NCBI GenBank assembly: GCA_947247005.1
Contig: OX365956.1
Coordinates: 9,444,089-9,508,088, forward strand
DNA from: Spisula solida
Taxonomy: Eukaryota > Mollusca > Bivalvia > Venerida > Mactridae
Length of the DNA stretch: 64,000 nucleotides
Direction of reading: 5' to 3'
The notes under the pieces are model-generated. The model did not search any database. It saw only the letters and a list, made by a program, of their open reading frames with translations, and had not been told where the DNA came from. This document shows positions 11,901 to 23,010 of this stretch, one piece after another (position 1 is the stretch's first letter; each line of letters begins with the position of its first letter). A program made the translations under genes and the position numbers.

Positions 11901-14900
11901 TTAGGCTGATTGCAAGAAAAGCCTCCGTAATTAACTAAGATCAAGCGTTGAAAGCTCAAACACCAACCTTAGCATAACTATAATAAGTTGTTGAGTGATA
12001 AGTGGGAGGATAATACGTATGTGACCGATAATAACATCAATGAATTGAGTCAGAGATTTGAAATATGCTGAATGTATCGGCCTAGTGTCTCACACAGACT
12101 TTTGATGTGTACCGTTGACTAGTATATCTTCATATTGGATGTATTGAACTGCAACATCTTCTGTATGTAGGTTGCTGGCATCTCCCACAGCTTTGTACCG
12201 TGCTAAACAATGTACATTGTCTTGACAACAAAACCAAAGACATTGGTCATTGTCAAGAAGACAAAACGGTTTGCGATGCAACATTATGCGCTATGCTCTA
12301 ATCATGCAAGATGCCATATGAATCATCAAAACATTGATAATGAGACCTTCATATTCTTGAGACGTGTTGGAACGGACAGGGGAGAATTTAAATTTGAAGA
12401 TTATTATAGGTAAAGCTTGCAATGCTTTCAATACATTTAAACCACAGTGGAACACCAGCAACAACTTGATCGAATTAGACATCAAGCTATTCGTCCCAAT
12501 GCCATGACAATATAGCTGTATATTTCAAAAACCTGGTACCTTACTGAGCAGATATTGAAGACTCCACGTAGACAGATGATGGCTCTGCATGTATTCCTCA
12601 ACCATAATGTCCATGTAGAATTGGGAAAATATACGACCAAGACATAATTAACAACTGTACGCCTTTACAGGGGATGAAGCAGAAATCCATCGCCAACACC
12701 ATACACGGACGGAAATGGCGTCAGTGTTGGCACAATACGAAGCATGAAAACACAATCCCAACCATAAAACGACAAACATGGAAGTGATATGGCATCTACA
12801 TTGTGAGAAGAGTAAAACATCACTCACCTATAATTGGAATTGAACCCAAAAGACCAGATAATCCTACAAGATATTACTTGAAGAACATTTTTTGTCGTCG
12901 CTTTCGTTTTAAGTGGCAAAAATTGCGACCCAGGTCCGAAAACGATTAAAATCTGTTAACAATGCCTATTGACAAACTACAGGAGAAGTGGATAAAATTA
13001 AGTGCAAATGTAAATAAAATGTTGTTTGTAAAATAAACAAACGTGTAAATAAAACATATATACATATACTAGTATTTACAATACCGTATACATATACTAG
13101 TATACCAACCGACTAGTGATCTACGATATACAATTAGCTTGGTTTATACTGTCATGTTTGACATCAATCTTGGAAGCCAATTTGAATAAGCAAAACATAA
13201 AGTGTTTTCAATTGTAGTTGTATTAGATCAGTTATTACCTATAGCAGTACTTTATATTAAAAATTAACAATTTCTATTACGTTACAAGCTATTAAATGAA
13301 CTACAGTTTCGGCATTGATAAGAAAAAGTGAATGATTACTCCTTTCTTTAAGAGGAAGTCCTATGTTAAACATGTCAATTGGAATAAAAAAATATAAACA
13401 TATTGGACACGGAAGGCTGCATTCAACAGACACAGCATCCACCCGTGCATAATTCAATGCACTGCAATGTGACGTCATTTGAATATACGATTGTACTTGT
13501 ATTATGGCTTCTTAAGCGAACTAAAGTTGTAGCATTTCATTTCACACATTTCATAGAGCCAATACTAAAGCTATTTCTACTGATATGTTATTTACTCACG
13601 TTTTCTCAATCACCACATTGCTTGGATCACTGTCAGTCGGTTGTGTAATTGTTATATTGTCAACATCTAGCCCTGTCTCTTCTTCTCGTTCCAAATTACT
13701 TATATAATGTAGTCCATCTGAAAGTAGTTGTTATAAACAGACATGTATTAACACAGCAAATATGGCAGTATGGGCCCCACATTATAAGTTAGCCCATATT
13801 AGACCCAAATGGGACCTTTCTAGGCAATCCCATGTTGGGCCCATATGAGGTTTTTGTTTTTGGTGAGGATAAACTTACTTGTGAAATTAAACGCTTACAA
13901 TCTATTAGATCTATTACCTTCTTCTCACTTATGAACAGTCATTTTAAAACAACAGTAAACTATATGCAATTGGTCGATACCACTGGAGTATGTACAGTAA
14001 ATGAAATTATTAGTCACGTCAATATTGGTACAATTTTATATGTTTCCCTTTCTTACAATTTATCAAGAGCAAATATTACCGCTAGTGCATTTTGGCGAGA
14101 GCAACGAACGACTACTCTGCTCTGATTGTTTCTGTAGGCCCGGGTACCGTAATGCTAGCCATTTCGTATTTGTTAATGATACAAGCGACGTTGACCTACT
14201 AAGAGAACAGCATGGGCAGACAATCTTCCGTTGATTACAAATACTCAACAACAGGCTAATCGAGAGTTTCATGCATATTGGAAGCAACATTCAGACTGCA
14301 TTTCGCAAAATGCCAAGTACATGGCTGAATCATAATCGTAGAACTATACACGAACAGAGGTTAGTTTTCCGTTTCAAATTCTGGTTTTTCGGAAGATAAA
14401 AATAGAACATGGCATTCTAAAAGTAGACAACTGTCATAGCAGACGATCCTTTTATTGTTGTTGATTTTCAACCATTTCCGATGTTTTAAGATATAATATG
14501 CAAACATTTACCTTGCTCGTCCGTGTCCAGACCACCCTGAATTCCGGAAAATGCCGTCGTCTGTGCCAGCAAATCGCCGATCCTCTGTGATTGATCACTG
14601 GCCACAACCATACTCCCCCCATCAGTCTTTCTCCTCTCTAACTTCTCCTTTGTTATTTCTTCTTTTGCCTTCCTCTTCAGGTTCGCCCACTTCTCAGAGC
14701 AGGCCTGCTCTGTCCTATGCGCGTAGCCAAGGGCTGAAACCTGCCAACTAATGTCCTTCCATATCTCGGATTTTATATTGTTGGTCACTTGATTAGTGAA
14801 CTTTGAATCCAACGTGTCTAAATTGTCTTTCACTAGCTCCTCCAACTTCAAAATTTCATTTTGATTAAAATTAGTGGCTCTTACCCGTTTAACATAGTTT

Positions 14901-14940
14901 TTTTTCCACTAATTTTAGCATCTTCTGCTGAAGCAGCCAT
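8929..14940 (-). CDS. Harbinger Myb/SANT-like DNA-binding protein, 3 exons, frameshifted
   Basis: This is the second Harbinger protein. In characterised elements it binds the DNA ends and helps bring the nuclease to them. Exons on the minus strand: 14,940-14,512, 13,717-13,600 and 9,169-8,929, with GT and AG borders and matching phases. Exon 1 begins MAASAEDAK and encodes a trihelix-type Myb/SANT domain, with NQNEILKLEELVKDN, then IWKDISWQVSALG and EQACSEKWANLKRKAKEE. Exon 2 is acidic (YISNLEREEETGLDVDN). Exon 3 is basic (ALRKQAKRTKGEV) and then a predicted coiled coil with two copies of LVERQDLEK-like sequence, ending MLKIITEQ. A run of eight A residues (minus strand) near 14,900 puts the ATG out of frame with the domain by one base. 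The gene converges on the transposase, with 149 bp between stop codons. Confidence 0.85.
9291..9453. mobile_element. 163-bp inverted-repeat element
   Basis: GGGCCAAAAATGATATATTG at the left is matched by the reverse complement of CAATATTTTATTTTTGGTCT at the right, extended inward by TTGTTTG/CAAACAA. It lies in the long intron 2 of the Myb-like gene. Confidence 0.7.
9760..9945. repeat. Reverse-orientation relative of the 2.8-3.2 kb insertion
   Basis: TTTATTATTTGCT, AACAGTGAAAATAACA and TCTGTTTTAGAAGCTGGTTCC match, in reverse complement and order, the right-hand part of the insertion at 2,815-3,243. There is an internal palindrome of GTGAAAATAACA with TTATTTTCAC. Confidence 0.65.
10120..10910. 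repeat. Tandem ~350-bp repeat with CAAGATGGC motifs
   Basis: Blocks with ATTCAAAATGGCACC..CAAGATGGC start near 10,180, 10,525 and 10,866. They share GTAAGTTACAAATTGCTATT (10,239 and 10,589 regions) and AAAATGGTGGCTAC/AAAATGGCGGCTAC. Two full units and a partial third lie in Myb-like intron 2. Confidence 0.75.
10911..13599. other. Intronic stretch of the Myb-like gene, nothing recognised
   Basis: About 2.7 kb with only short open frames on both strands. Sequence between 11,600 and 12,900 is a little less AT-rich and could be a decayed insertion, but no domain or repeat end was recognised. Confidence 0.4.
13755..13850. repeat. GGGCCCATAT-type repeat
   Basis: Copies of ATGGGCCCCACATTAT, GTTAGCCCATATTAGACCC, AATGGGACC and TGTTGGGCCCATATGAGG form an imperfect short tandem array with inverted character. 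It lies in the intron between Myb-like exons 1 and 2. Confidence 0.6.
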
Positions 14941-15039
14941 TTTGGAATTCAAGTAGGAAGTGGAATTCTGGGATTGAAATTAGATGTTAAATATTTTTAA
15001 CAGTCTGTTAAAGTTTAACATGAGTGTTAGTTAACGCTC

Positions 15040-15161
15040 ATGTTAAAATGGTTTGAGGAACTAATATTTAACAGTCGGTTAAGTAACAGTCCGTTAGCTT
15101 ATTTAACGGACTGTTAACTTAACGGGCCGTTAAATTTAACAGAGCTTTGAGGAACCGGCTC
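15040..15161. promoter_or_regulatory. Right Harbinger inverted end and subterminal repeats
   Basis: TTGAGGAAC occurs in the terminal repeat (15,147-15,155) and again at 15,053-15,061, surrounded by TTAACAG/CGTTAA words. This mirrors the left end. Confidence 0.6.
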
Positions 15162-15164
15162 CAG

Positions 15165-16435
15165 AATAACACTATAATTAAATATTTATAGAAAAATTTA
15201 TTATGCCAAAAAACCTTTAAATAAAAAAAATAAATCAGTCTTCCATGGTTGCTGTTCACCCGTCTTCTAGATGGAAGACACTCTTTTCCATAGTTTTAGA
15301 TGGGAAGCACTATTTCCTAAATGTTTGGAAACGAAAATGGCAGCCATTTTTTTGCCCGATTCGGAAGGCAATTTTAACATTTTCAGTGCATAAACGATGC
15401 TTCAAACTGTTATGAGCCACATGATTACTCTGAGATTACGAAGTAAGTCGAGCGGGAATCGTTCAAATGTGCGAAATATCAACCAATCTTAAGAAAATCA
15501 AATAAAAACGACACATGTTCAGGTTACTTCTTTTTGCAAAGCGGTTACTTCCCTTTGCAATACAATTAATATAAAGTCCGTTTCGGGTCTTTACGTATCC
15601 GGACCGGACGGTGATAATTCCACATCGTAGTTGTAGGTTATTGTAAAGAAAGTAATACGAATGCATTTCGTAATTCCTCGCCGAGATGTAATAAGAAATC
15701 CCTCCAAAATCGTCAAAAAATGTAAAAATATTCGCGGGATAAAGGTCGCGAAAACTAATTAAATGTTGTTGTTGTGATTGGATACAGTAAAACCCGTAAT
15801 TTTCCGTCTGAATATCTTTTATGTTTTGATGATTTGCAACAGAGTTTATTTAACAAGAAAAGGTAATTAAGATTAAAGATGTTTGATAATTAATCGTAAT
15901 GTGATTATTTGAAATGAAAAAAGCCTTTTCTCTGGAACAAAAGTACTGTCTGATATGCTCATGCAACCCATTATAAAAAGGTAAAATATCAAATTAGGCC
16001 TATTTGAAATCAGTTATTATATATGTGTTTATATCTAATTATATGTAAACTAGTAACCCCTGAATTAAGTAGACCTAGAATTAAACAAATTGAAAAAGGT
16101 GCGTTATCCACACACAGATATATTTTCATTTTGATCGGGCTGACAAGTGTTCATTCGGACAACATTTTTATTTCTGCCAGTCCTAATGACTGAAAGCCTT
16201 TTAAAGTTTTCGCATCTGAACTTTAAAGCAAGAATGATAAATGACTAAGCATGTTTTCGCTTTGCCTTCTATGTGGTTCTGTCTGGGAGCCAAAGACTAT
16301 AGTGTTAAAGACCTGATGGGAAATTCCCTACTTGATGCAGTGCATTTGTTCATATTATATGTATATTATAGTAATGACGGGATGATGGGGAATTTCAAAA
16401 CTCTGTATTTTGTGATATAATTTTAGGCTTGTTTA
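15165..16435. other. Non-coding stretch, nothing recognised
   Basis: A few GGAAGACA/TCTTCCAT inverted words occur near 15,235-15,310. Otherwise AT-rich sequence with no gene. Confidence 0.45.
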
Positions 16436-16921
16436 CTTAGTGAACAATACATATTAATTATTTCGCCCAATGATTGCTTTTGTGCCTTTGATAATAGGGA
16501 TAATTTCCCTTACGGGTATTACCCGCCAAGGACGAGGTGTGATATTACATAATTGCAATAATATCAAAAACAATGTTGTTAGAGAAACAAATAACAAACC
16601 AATATTCCGTTTTCTTCCACAGCGCTGTTGCGAATATAAATATTTGCAATAAAAGTAGACATTCGTTGGTTTCACTTATTATATGCAGCACTACATGGTA
16701 CAGCTATCGTATCGTTGGAATCGGCAAAATATGTGCGAGTGATTACTGTAGGTTTAGAATCTGTATGCATTGGAACTTAACTCAGGTTGAAAATTGATGA
16801 TATAAACATAGAAAATGAAATACCAAGTCGATTGGATTAATAGGAAATCTTACAAGTTGCATCAAACTTTCAAACGCGATTTCCAAAAATCGTAAAAATA
16901 GACATAAATCACTATATCAAC

Positions 16922-17330
16922 AAGAGATGTTTGTAAAACACGTATGCCCCCATAGCAGCCCAACAGTCAGAAATGGTAAAGATCACAATGACCTTCACCT
17001 TTGACCTACTGACCTCAAAATCAATAGGGGTCATCTACTGTTGACGACACACCTTAATGTAAAGTATGAAGATCTTAGTACAAAACGTTCTTGAGTTATT
17101 TGAACGGAAACCATTTGAATAGTCAGAAATGGTTAAGGTCACAATGACCTTGACCTTTGACCTACTTACCTCAAAATCGATACTGTTGATGACCAACCTC
17201 AATTTTAAGTTTGAAGATCCTAGGGCAAAGCGTTCTTGAGTTATTGAACGGAAACCAATTGGTCTACCAACAGACCGACCTACATGAGCAAAGCAATACA
17301 CCTCCTCATCAAAGATTGGGGGCATAATGA
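16922..17330 (+). repeat. GTCACAATGACC-type repeat with two ~150-bp units
   Basis: GTCAGAAATGGT..AAGATCACAATGACCTT and TTTGACCTACTGACCTC occur twice in tandem (about 16,968 and 17,122), each followed by a block with CGTTCTTGAGTTATT. It opens with TTTGTAAAACACGTATGCCC and closes with GATTGGGGGCATAATG. This is a widespread bivalve-type repeat. A degenerate copy in the opposite orientation lies at 36,830-37,195. Confidence 0.75.
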
Positions 17331-20236
17331 GCCGACGACAAGTCTGATGGGTAATTGTACTTCCTGATAAATACCGGTACTATGCTAGATGGAATAGCTA
17401 AAACAACATGTATTTTATCCGATTGGAAGCGGAATCTAACCCAACAGTCGTTAGCGACAAGTACACGACAATAGCCTCTCCTCTTTCCGGATAGAGGCAT
17501 ATGCGCCTAAATTGTATAATACCAACATACACAAAAAAGAAACAGGATCGAATTTTACTAACCTAATTCCGAACTAAAAAAAAGAAAAACTATGAATCAT
17601 CAAGATAATAATAATCATTTTGAATTTGACATTAATCATTATTTTTAAAAGCCATTTGTTTTGCCGTATTAAGTTCGTTTTATCTTCTTCTGGAAAGCGT
17701 TTGATATTATCTTCTCAGTATGCTTTATAAAATATCTTTAAAACAATGTCATGAACACTATGAATGCTCGATGATGCTTTTGTCACAATTTTCAGCTGAA
17801 GTATTTGAGTTTATCATGACTTTTTATCGGTGCTTGCGTGACAAATCTCCTTAGGTTAAAACAAAAGTACATTTTGTGTAATTCGCTTCAAACTACACAC
17901 ATAAAACAATCTATTAAACTGTGTTCACCAAAAACTTTATAACGTAGTTTTAACGATCTTTCAAATTATTCAATCGCTTAAAACTTGTTTTTTCTTAGGT
18001 AAATAGTCTAATAGCTGTTTTATTGTCACTTTCATTCCAGAGTCAGTAATGGCTAAGTAAGAAAAGGTCTTGATTGCCCGTAATATTCGACCTTAAAATC
18101 TGCAGCATTAAAAGAATGCATTAAATTAAATAAGCTGTTTTCGTTCTTGAATGTTTATCACAATTCATTTGAACGCAATTACCGTTGAGTAGTTTACATT
18201 TTGTTTGTGTTGCCTATTTTTCTTTCAATTTTTGTTTCAGCCTGCACAATTATTCCAATCTTTCAGCCTTATAGACTTGTGTGTGTCAGAATTGGAGCAT
18301 ACGGAAGTTTGAGTTACAGCTTTGAAATTTTAATGCGTTTGAGGACATTCTCAGCTCTTTATGCTTTGTCTCAGACTTTGTTATAATAACAACATGACAT
18401 TCACCGAAGGTACCAAGGCGCTAGGGATACATTCAGGGAAATACACAATATTACAACCGTTATGAAAAAGTACCAAGTACCAAGTCTGAAAGGAGAAATG
18501 GTATACCGTATATGCTTTTCTGTCGCAAGAACTGTATCCTGTATTTGAAAGTTGTTGATCTATAGACTGAAATTCGTGTTGTAATCGGTTAAGTATGTAT
18601 GCGTGCTGCGTGTGCAAAAGTTATTTTGCATCGTCTCTGATGCCATAACTCTTGTTTGAAACCAAACTGCATGTGTGCATGCATTCGAAATTCGTTTCCT
18701 TTTCAGTGTTGATCTTTGACATAAAGTCCACTGATTCTATCTTTAAAAATCCCAGACAGTTTTGAAGTTTCAATTACGTCACTATAATGTTACCATGCTA
18801 CACCGAACTAGCTCATTATATATAATTATTCTAATCAAAGAAACAATTTAAATAGTGCCAGTGTTTTCATTACTTCACACGCAGCATATGTGTAGGAGAA
18901 AACCGATGTGATTAATAAAAGTTGTAGAACTTACATAATTGACATAAATTAAAAGATAATAACGAATGTGACAGAGAAGGCAACACTCAGAAGACCATGA
19001 AATGCACAAAAGGAACACACAAAAAGAAAAATTACAGATCACAAGCATGGGTCAAAATGACAAACACAAAAATAAACAAGAGAACAAAAAAACAGCTACA
19101 AAGTTTTACTTGCATGGGCCAATTTCGGTCGAATAAAAGTAGAAGCGAGTGAGGCAATACTGTACATGGCACAATATTGCAGCTTTGTACATGATTATTA
19201 AATGGTTTTAAACAAAAAAGATCATAACGAATCGGAAATGTGCCTCCGTACAAACGGAAGGAGTGTGCACGAAAGGCCAAAAAGAACGGTATACGAACAA
19301 AATACTACCTCTGCAAACATGTAAACATGACGCTTCTTTCAAACGGTAGCAAATTTAACAAAAAACTTTAAAAAATGTTTTCATTGTGGATATATTCATG
19401 CTGATTACTTAGGTTTGTTTTATGATGTTCGAAATGAACTCACTAAAATAATATATAAATCAACACAGTTTGGCTGCAAGAGAATGCTTTGCATTACTCC
19501 TTGTATAAGTTATTGGGGCTCTTTTTGCCACGATAAACACTTTAAGTGTACCTACAATCAGGATCTTATATGTAATGATATGTATTGTTCTGGAAATAAT
19601 TGTCTTTGTCAGTGATGCAGTTTAACAAGATTGAAGGGCTGAAACCGATCTTTTCAATGGCCATTTCCTCTTCAGCGGAATAGTTCTAAACGACTTATAA
19701 TAGCAAATAAATGATACCGTATCCAGTTAATATCCTGGAACACGCAATATCACGTAAGGCAATACCTTGTACACGAGATTGTGTTTCTCGTTTTCTTCAT
19801 TAAGTAATGACTTTGCTGATCTATAACAAAGACTTTTAGATAATTTTCTTTCGCCCGATTTGTTTTCGGTTTTATATCTGGAGAAAGCAGTTAAATAATT
19901 GCGTTAGATTATTATTTTTTGTTAAATTTGTGACGTGAGATCGGAATCGTAGCCGGTTGGTTACGTAAGGTACAAAAACAAAGTTTAACCAAATTACACA
20001 TTTTCGTAAGCGCTATTGATCATGAGCGTTACTAAACTGGCTCGCCTCTGTGTAGGAATTCACTATATCAACTACCTAAAATTCCGTACCCTCCTAAATT
20101 TGGTTCCAAACGTCCGGCTCTATCTGTCTCTATCCCCAAAACGAAGCCGTGTTACAGTCCGACTGCACAGCACTGGTAACTGACAGCTCGATGTGGTAAA
20201 ATTATATCCAATAAAAGTATGCCTTTCAGAGGCAGT

Positions 20237-20290
20237 TATATGATTTCTCAGGGGCGCTATATGGGCCATTGTTGTAGTCTGGTCCACAAT
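20237..20290 (+). repeat. Single-copy counterpart of the 42-bp minisatellite
   Basis: GATTTCTCAGGGGCGCTATA followed by TGGGCCATTGTTGTAGTCTG lies at the place in copy A where copy C has the 28-unit array at 40,089-41,277. It matches about one unit of that array with several substitutions. Confidence 0.7.
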
Positions 20291-21548
20291 CTTACAGTAA
20301 AGCTACATTTGTACCGCAAAGAGTTCAAATATATCTTCAAAACGAAAAAAGCAAACTCATCGCGATAGTTACCACCTTTTTATAGAATTCTAATAGGGAG
20401 TCATCTTGAGTGTTAAGCTTAAACTGGACTGAGCCGTACTTACAACAAAACTGTCAATTTAGAACACAAGTAATAAATGAACATTGAAATCTACGTAACA
20501 TTTCTTATGTATGAGCAATACAAAGATCAGACTCGTGTTTAACTCGAATCCATTTGTTTTTATACTCCTCTCTTGATAAAAAGAACAAACCGGGCCTCTT
20601 CTAGTTTTAACGCTAACCTAGCCTGCTATTTTATATGATATGAAATAATATAAGCAACATGCCTTCATTATGGTAGAACGATAGTCCCCTTTCTCTAAAC
20701 TAGGAACATTTACCACACAGACGATAAATTGTTTTATTCGTTTAATATAATCGTAATAAAATATAGTTATCGTTTGATCAATATTCAATTCTGTAAATTT
20801 TGTTCATTGCCAAATCTTATTATCGATTTGATCAGCGTTCATAACACAGCGTATTTTGTTTTTGAAATACTAACTTTGGGGAAAGAATGCACTGGTTATT
20901 TTCGTTTGATGCGTATGATATTGTTTTGCATCATGTCATAAATAACGGTCGTGTAGATAAAAGCTGCGTTTAATACCGAATTAGATTATCTAGGTATTGT
21001 AAATTAAATCTATGTTGATGTATGTTCATTTTTGGAAAAAAATGTTGCTTTGTAAATCAATGAAACAGTTTCCTCAATAGATATAGAAGGTGTAACATGC
21101 CAATAAACAACAAGTCAAATAGTTCCTGTGAGCAAATGGTGTACCGACGTCATTTGAGAGAGAATTGACCGGTTCCTCGACCTTCTATCTGCATAATTCA
21201 ACAGCTGATGTGTATAAAATTAAGCATGAAAAATCTCAAAATTGTGAAAAAATAAGCGCGGTAGGCCGGTAGCTTTCAAATTGGGAAAACTATATGCACG
21301 ATAATTGTACATACGAAATTTATCAACAAATTGTTAAATAATTTCATGTATAACAAACCAATTTTCAAGACACATAATTGCATATTATGACTCCCATATA
21401 ATATAATATTTATATGCTTATAAATAAAACCTCGTATTAGTTCATTAAAAGGTATTATCATAAGACATGTTTTCAGTGTTCAACAATATCAAAGATCATA
21501 AACCAATTCCGATAATTCCATGACAATAGACAAGAGACAAGAGACCGC

Positions 21549-21765
21549 CTCCTCGATAGACTAGTGGTTGAGTGTTCCCTTCGAGTGCGGGAGGTCTCGG
21601 GTTCGATCCCTGGCCGCATCATACCAAAGACGAAAAAAAAATGGTACCAAAATTTGCCGCCTTGCTAGACGCTCAGCATAAAAGGGAAACTGGCTTCTCT
21701 TCTCTCATACCCTCGTGGCGATGGATAGCATCAGGAATGGGGTGTCGAGAGTGATTAAAATAAGT
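21549..21765 (+). mobile_element. tRNA-derived SINE (bivalve type)
   Basis: The head has GATAGACTAGTGGTTGAGTG (box A-like) and TCTCGGGTTCGATCCCTGG (box B). The body follows with CATACCAAAGACG, GCTAGACGCTCAGCATAAAA, TCTCTCATACC and GCATCAGGAATGGGGTGTCG. Body fragments recur at about 27,237-27,315 and 38,508-38,545. It contributes no protein. Confidence 0.8.
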
Positions 21766-22951
21766 TGGAAAAACTTCTTTCACAATCGACCTTAAATAAA
21801 TTAGTATAAAAAAAACATTTAGAATTTTAAGTCTCTGAAGAGACATTAACACTGAATGGTAATTCTCCTAATATGACTCTGGAGACCAAAAGAAACTGTA
21901 CATGTTGTTAATTTTATCAAGGGAAACAACCAGCACTAATTTTACCCGCTGATCCTAACAAAATCCGAAAAATAATTTACGGAGCGAAGTGCCGGGTACG
22001 AATTGTGTTGAGTACGAAAAAAAATATGCAGGACGAACGGTGGGAAGTGGTACGAATGTGTTGAGTATGAAACGTTAGCGAAGAATTTATCCAACGATAA
22101 AACGATCTAAACTCGTGTTTTATACTCTTTTAATCGAGTTGCGTGTACATTTTTATCGTAGGGACGGGTTTGAGGATAATTTTGTAGTTCTTTCTAAGAA
22201 TTTCGACTTGCCCGGGCCGACATACGTCAGCCATATTTTTGCGTAAGAAAATTATCGGTTGCGTAAAAAATACCGATCAGGTGTTAGTTAACACCCGAAA
22301 TTCCGTAATCCTGACACATTAACCATAAGACTAACCTATTTTCGTTCAAGAAACATTTGAAATCTTGTAACAATCGGTTTGATTAGTCTGGTTCACGACA
22401 TTCTTACAAAATGCATCTTTTTTTGGATTTTTTTGGAAATCGTAAACCATCGAGAACAGGTCACGTGCCCCTCCATGGACTTTTTACTTTGAGCTATCCA
22501 ATCATATCAATTATGCTATAAAAATAATAATTTCGACCTTATCTATTGAGGATGACATAAAAGGCTCTAGACCGATTTCGAATATGGTTCACACTATGTC
22601 TATAGGTTACTTTATATTGCAATATATTTTAGAAACTACATGTTGCACTTTTAAATAGTGTGATACCCTAGCTTTTTCCGAATAAATTCACTAGTTTTTA
22701 AACTTGCCCCTTGTACAGCACTGATACACACGAGATTATCCCCCGAGTTAGTGTTGATAGGGAACACTGCATTGCGTCTACAAACAATAACTAATCGCCC
22801 CTACTAAGATTCGGACTAGAGAGCCCTCGATCCGTAGAAAAGAGTGATATCCATTCGCTATTAACATTAATATCGACAAAACTACTCTGAAAAACTATTA
22901 GAATATTCCAATTAACTGACATTCTATATAATATGGAACTGTAAGCTTAGA

Positions 22952-23010
22952 CGTTAGGCAATCTGGGATTCGAACTGGAGACCTGCCACACGGTACGAGT
23001 ATACCATATT
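22952..23010 (-). repeat. tRNA-like (SINE head) fragment in copy A
   Basis: On the minus strand, CAGTTCGAATCCCAGATTGC resembles a tRNA T-arm/box B. The same sequence is at 43,106-43,165 in copy C, so it predates the duplication. No full cloverleaf was found. Confidence 0.45.

Larger units (their letters stand above)
4276..15161 (+). mobile_element. PIF/Harbinger DNA transposon, ~10.9 kb with nested insertions
   Basis: The left end GAGCCGGTTCCTCAAAGCTC is matched by its exact reverse complement at the right end (15,142-15,161). With these ends the flanking bases give a 3-bp target duplication, CAG (4,273-4,275 and 15,162-15,164). Three-base duplications are usual for this superfamily. Inside are a DDE transposase (+) and a Myb/SANT-like gene (-) that converge at 8,779/8,929; this gene pair is diagnostic of Harbingers. 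Both ends are rich in GTTAAA/TTTAAC motifs and repeat the GTTCCTCAA word once more internally (4,362-4,370; 15,053-15,061). The size is inflated by smaller elements in the introns. Both genes carry a frameshift, so this copy is probably not autonomous unless those are sequence errors. Confidence 0.92.
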
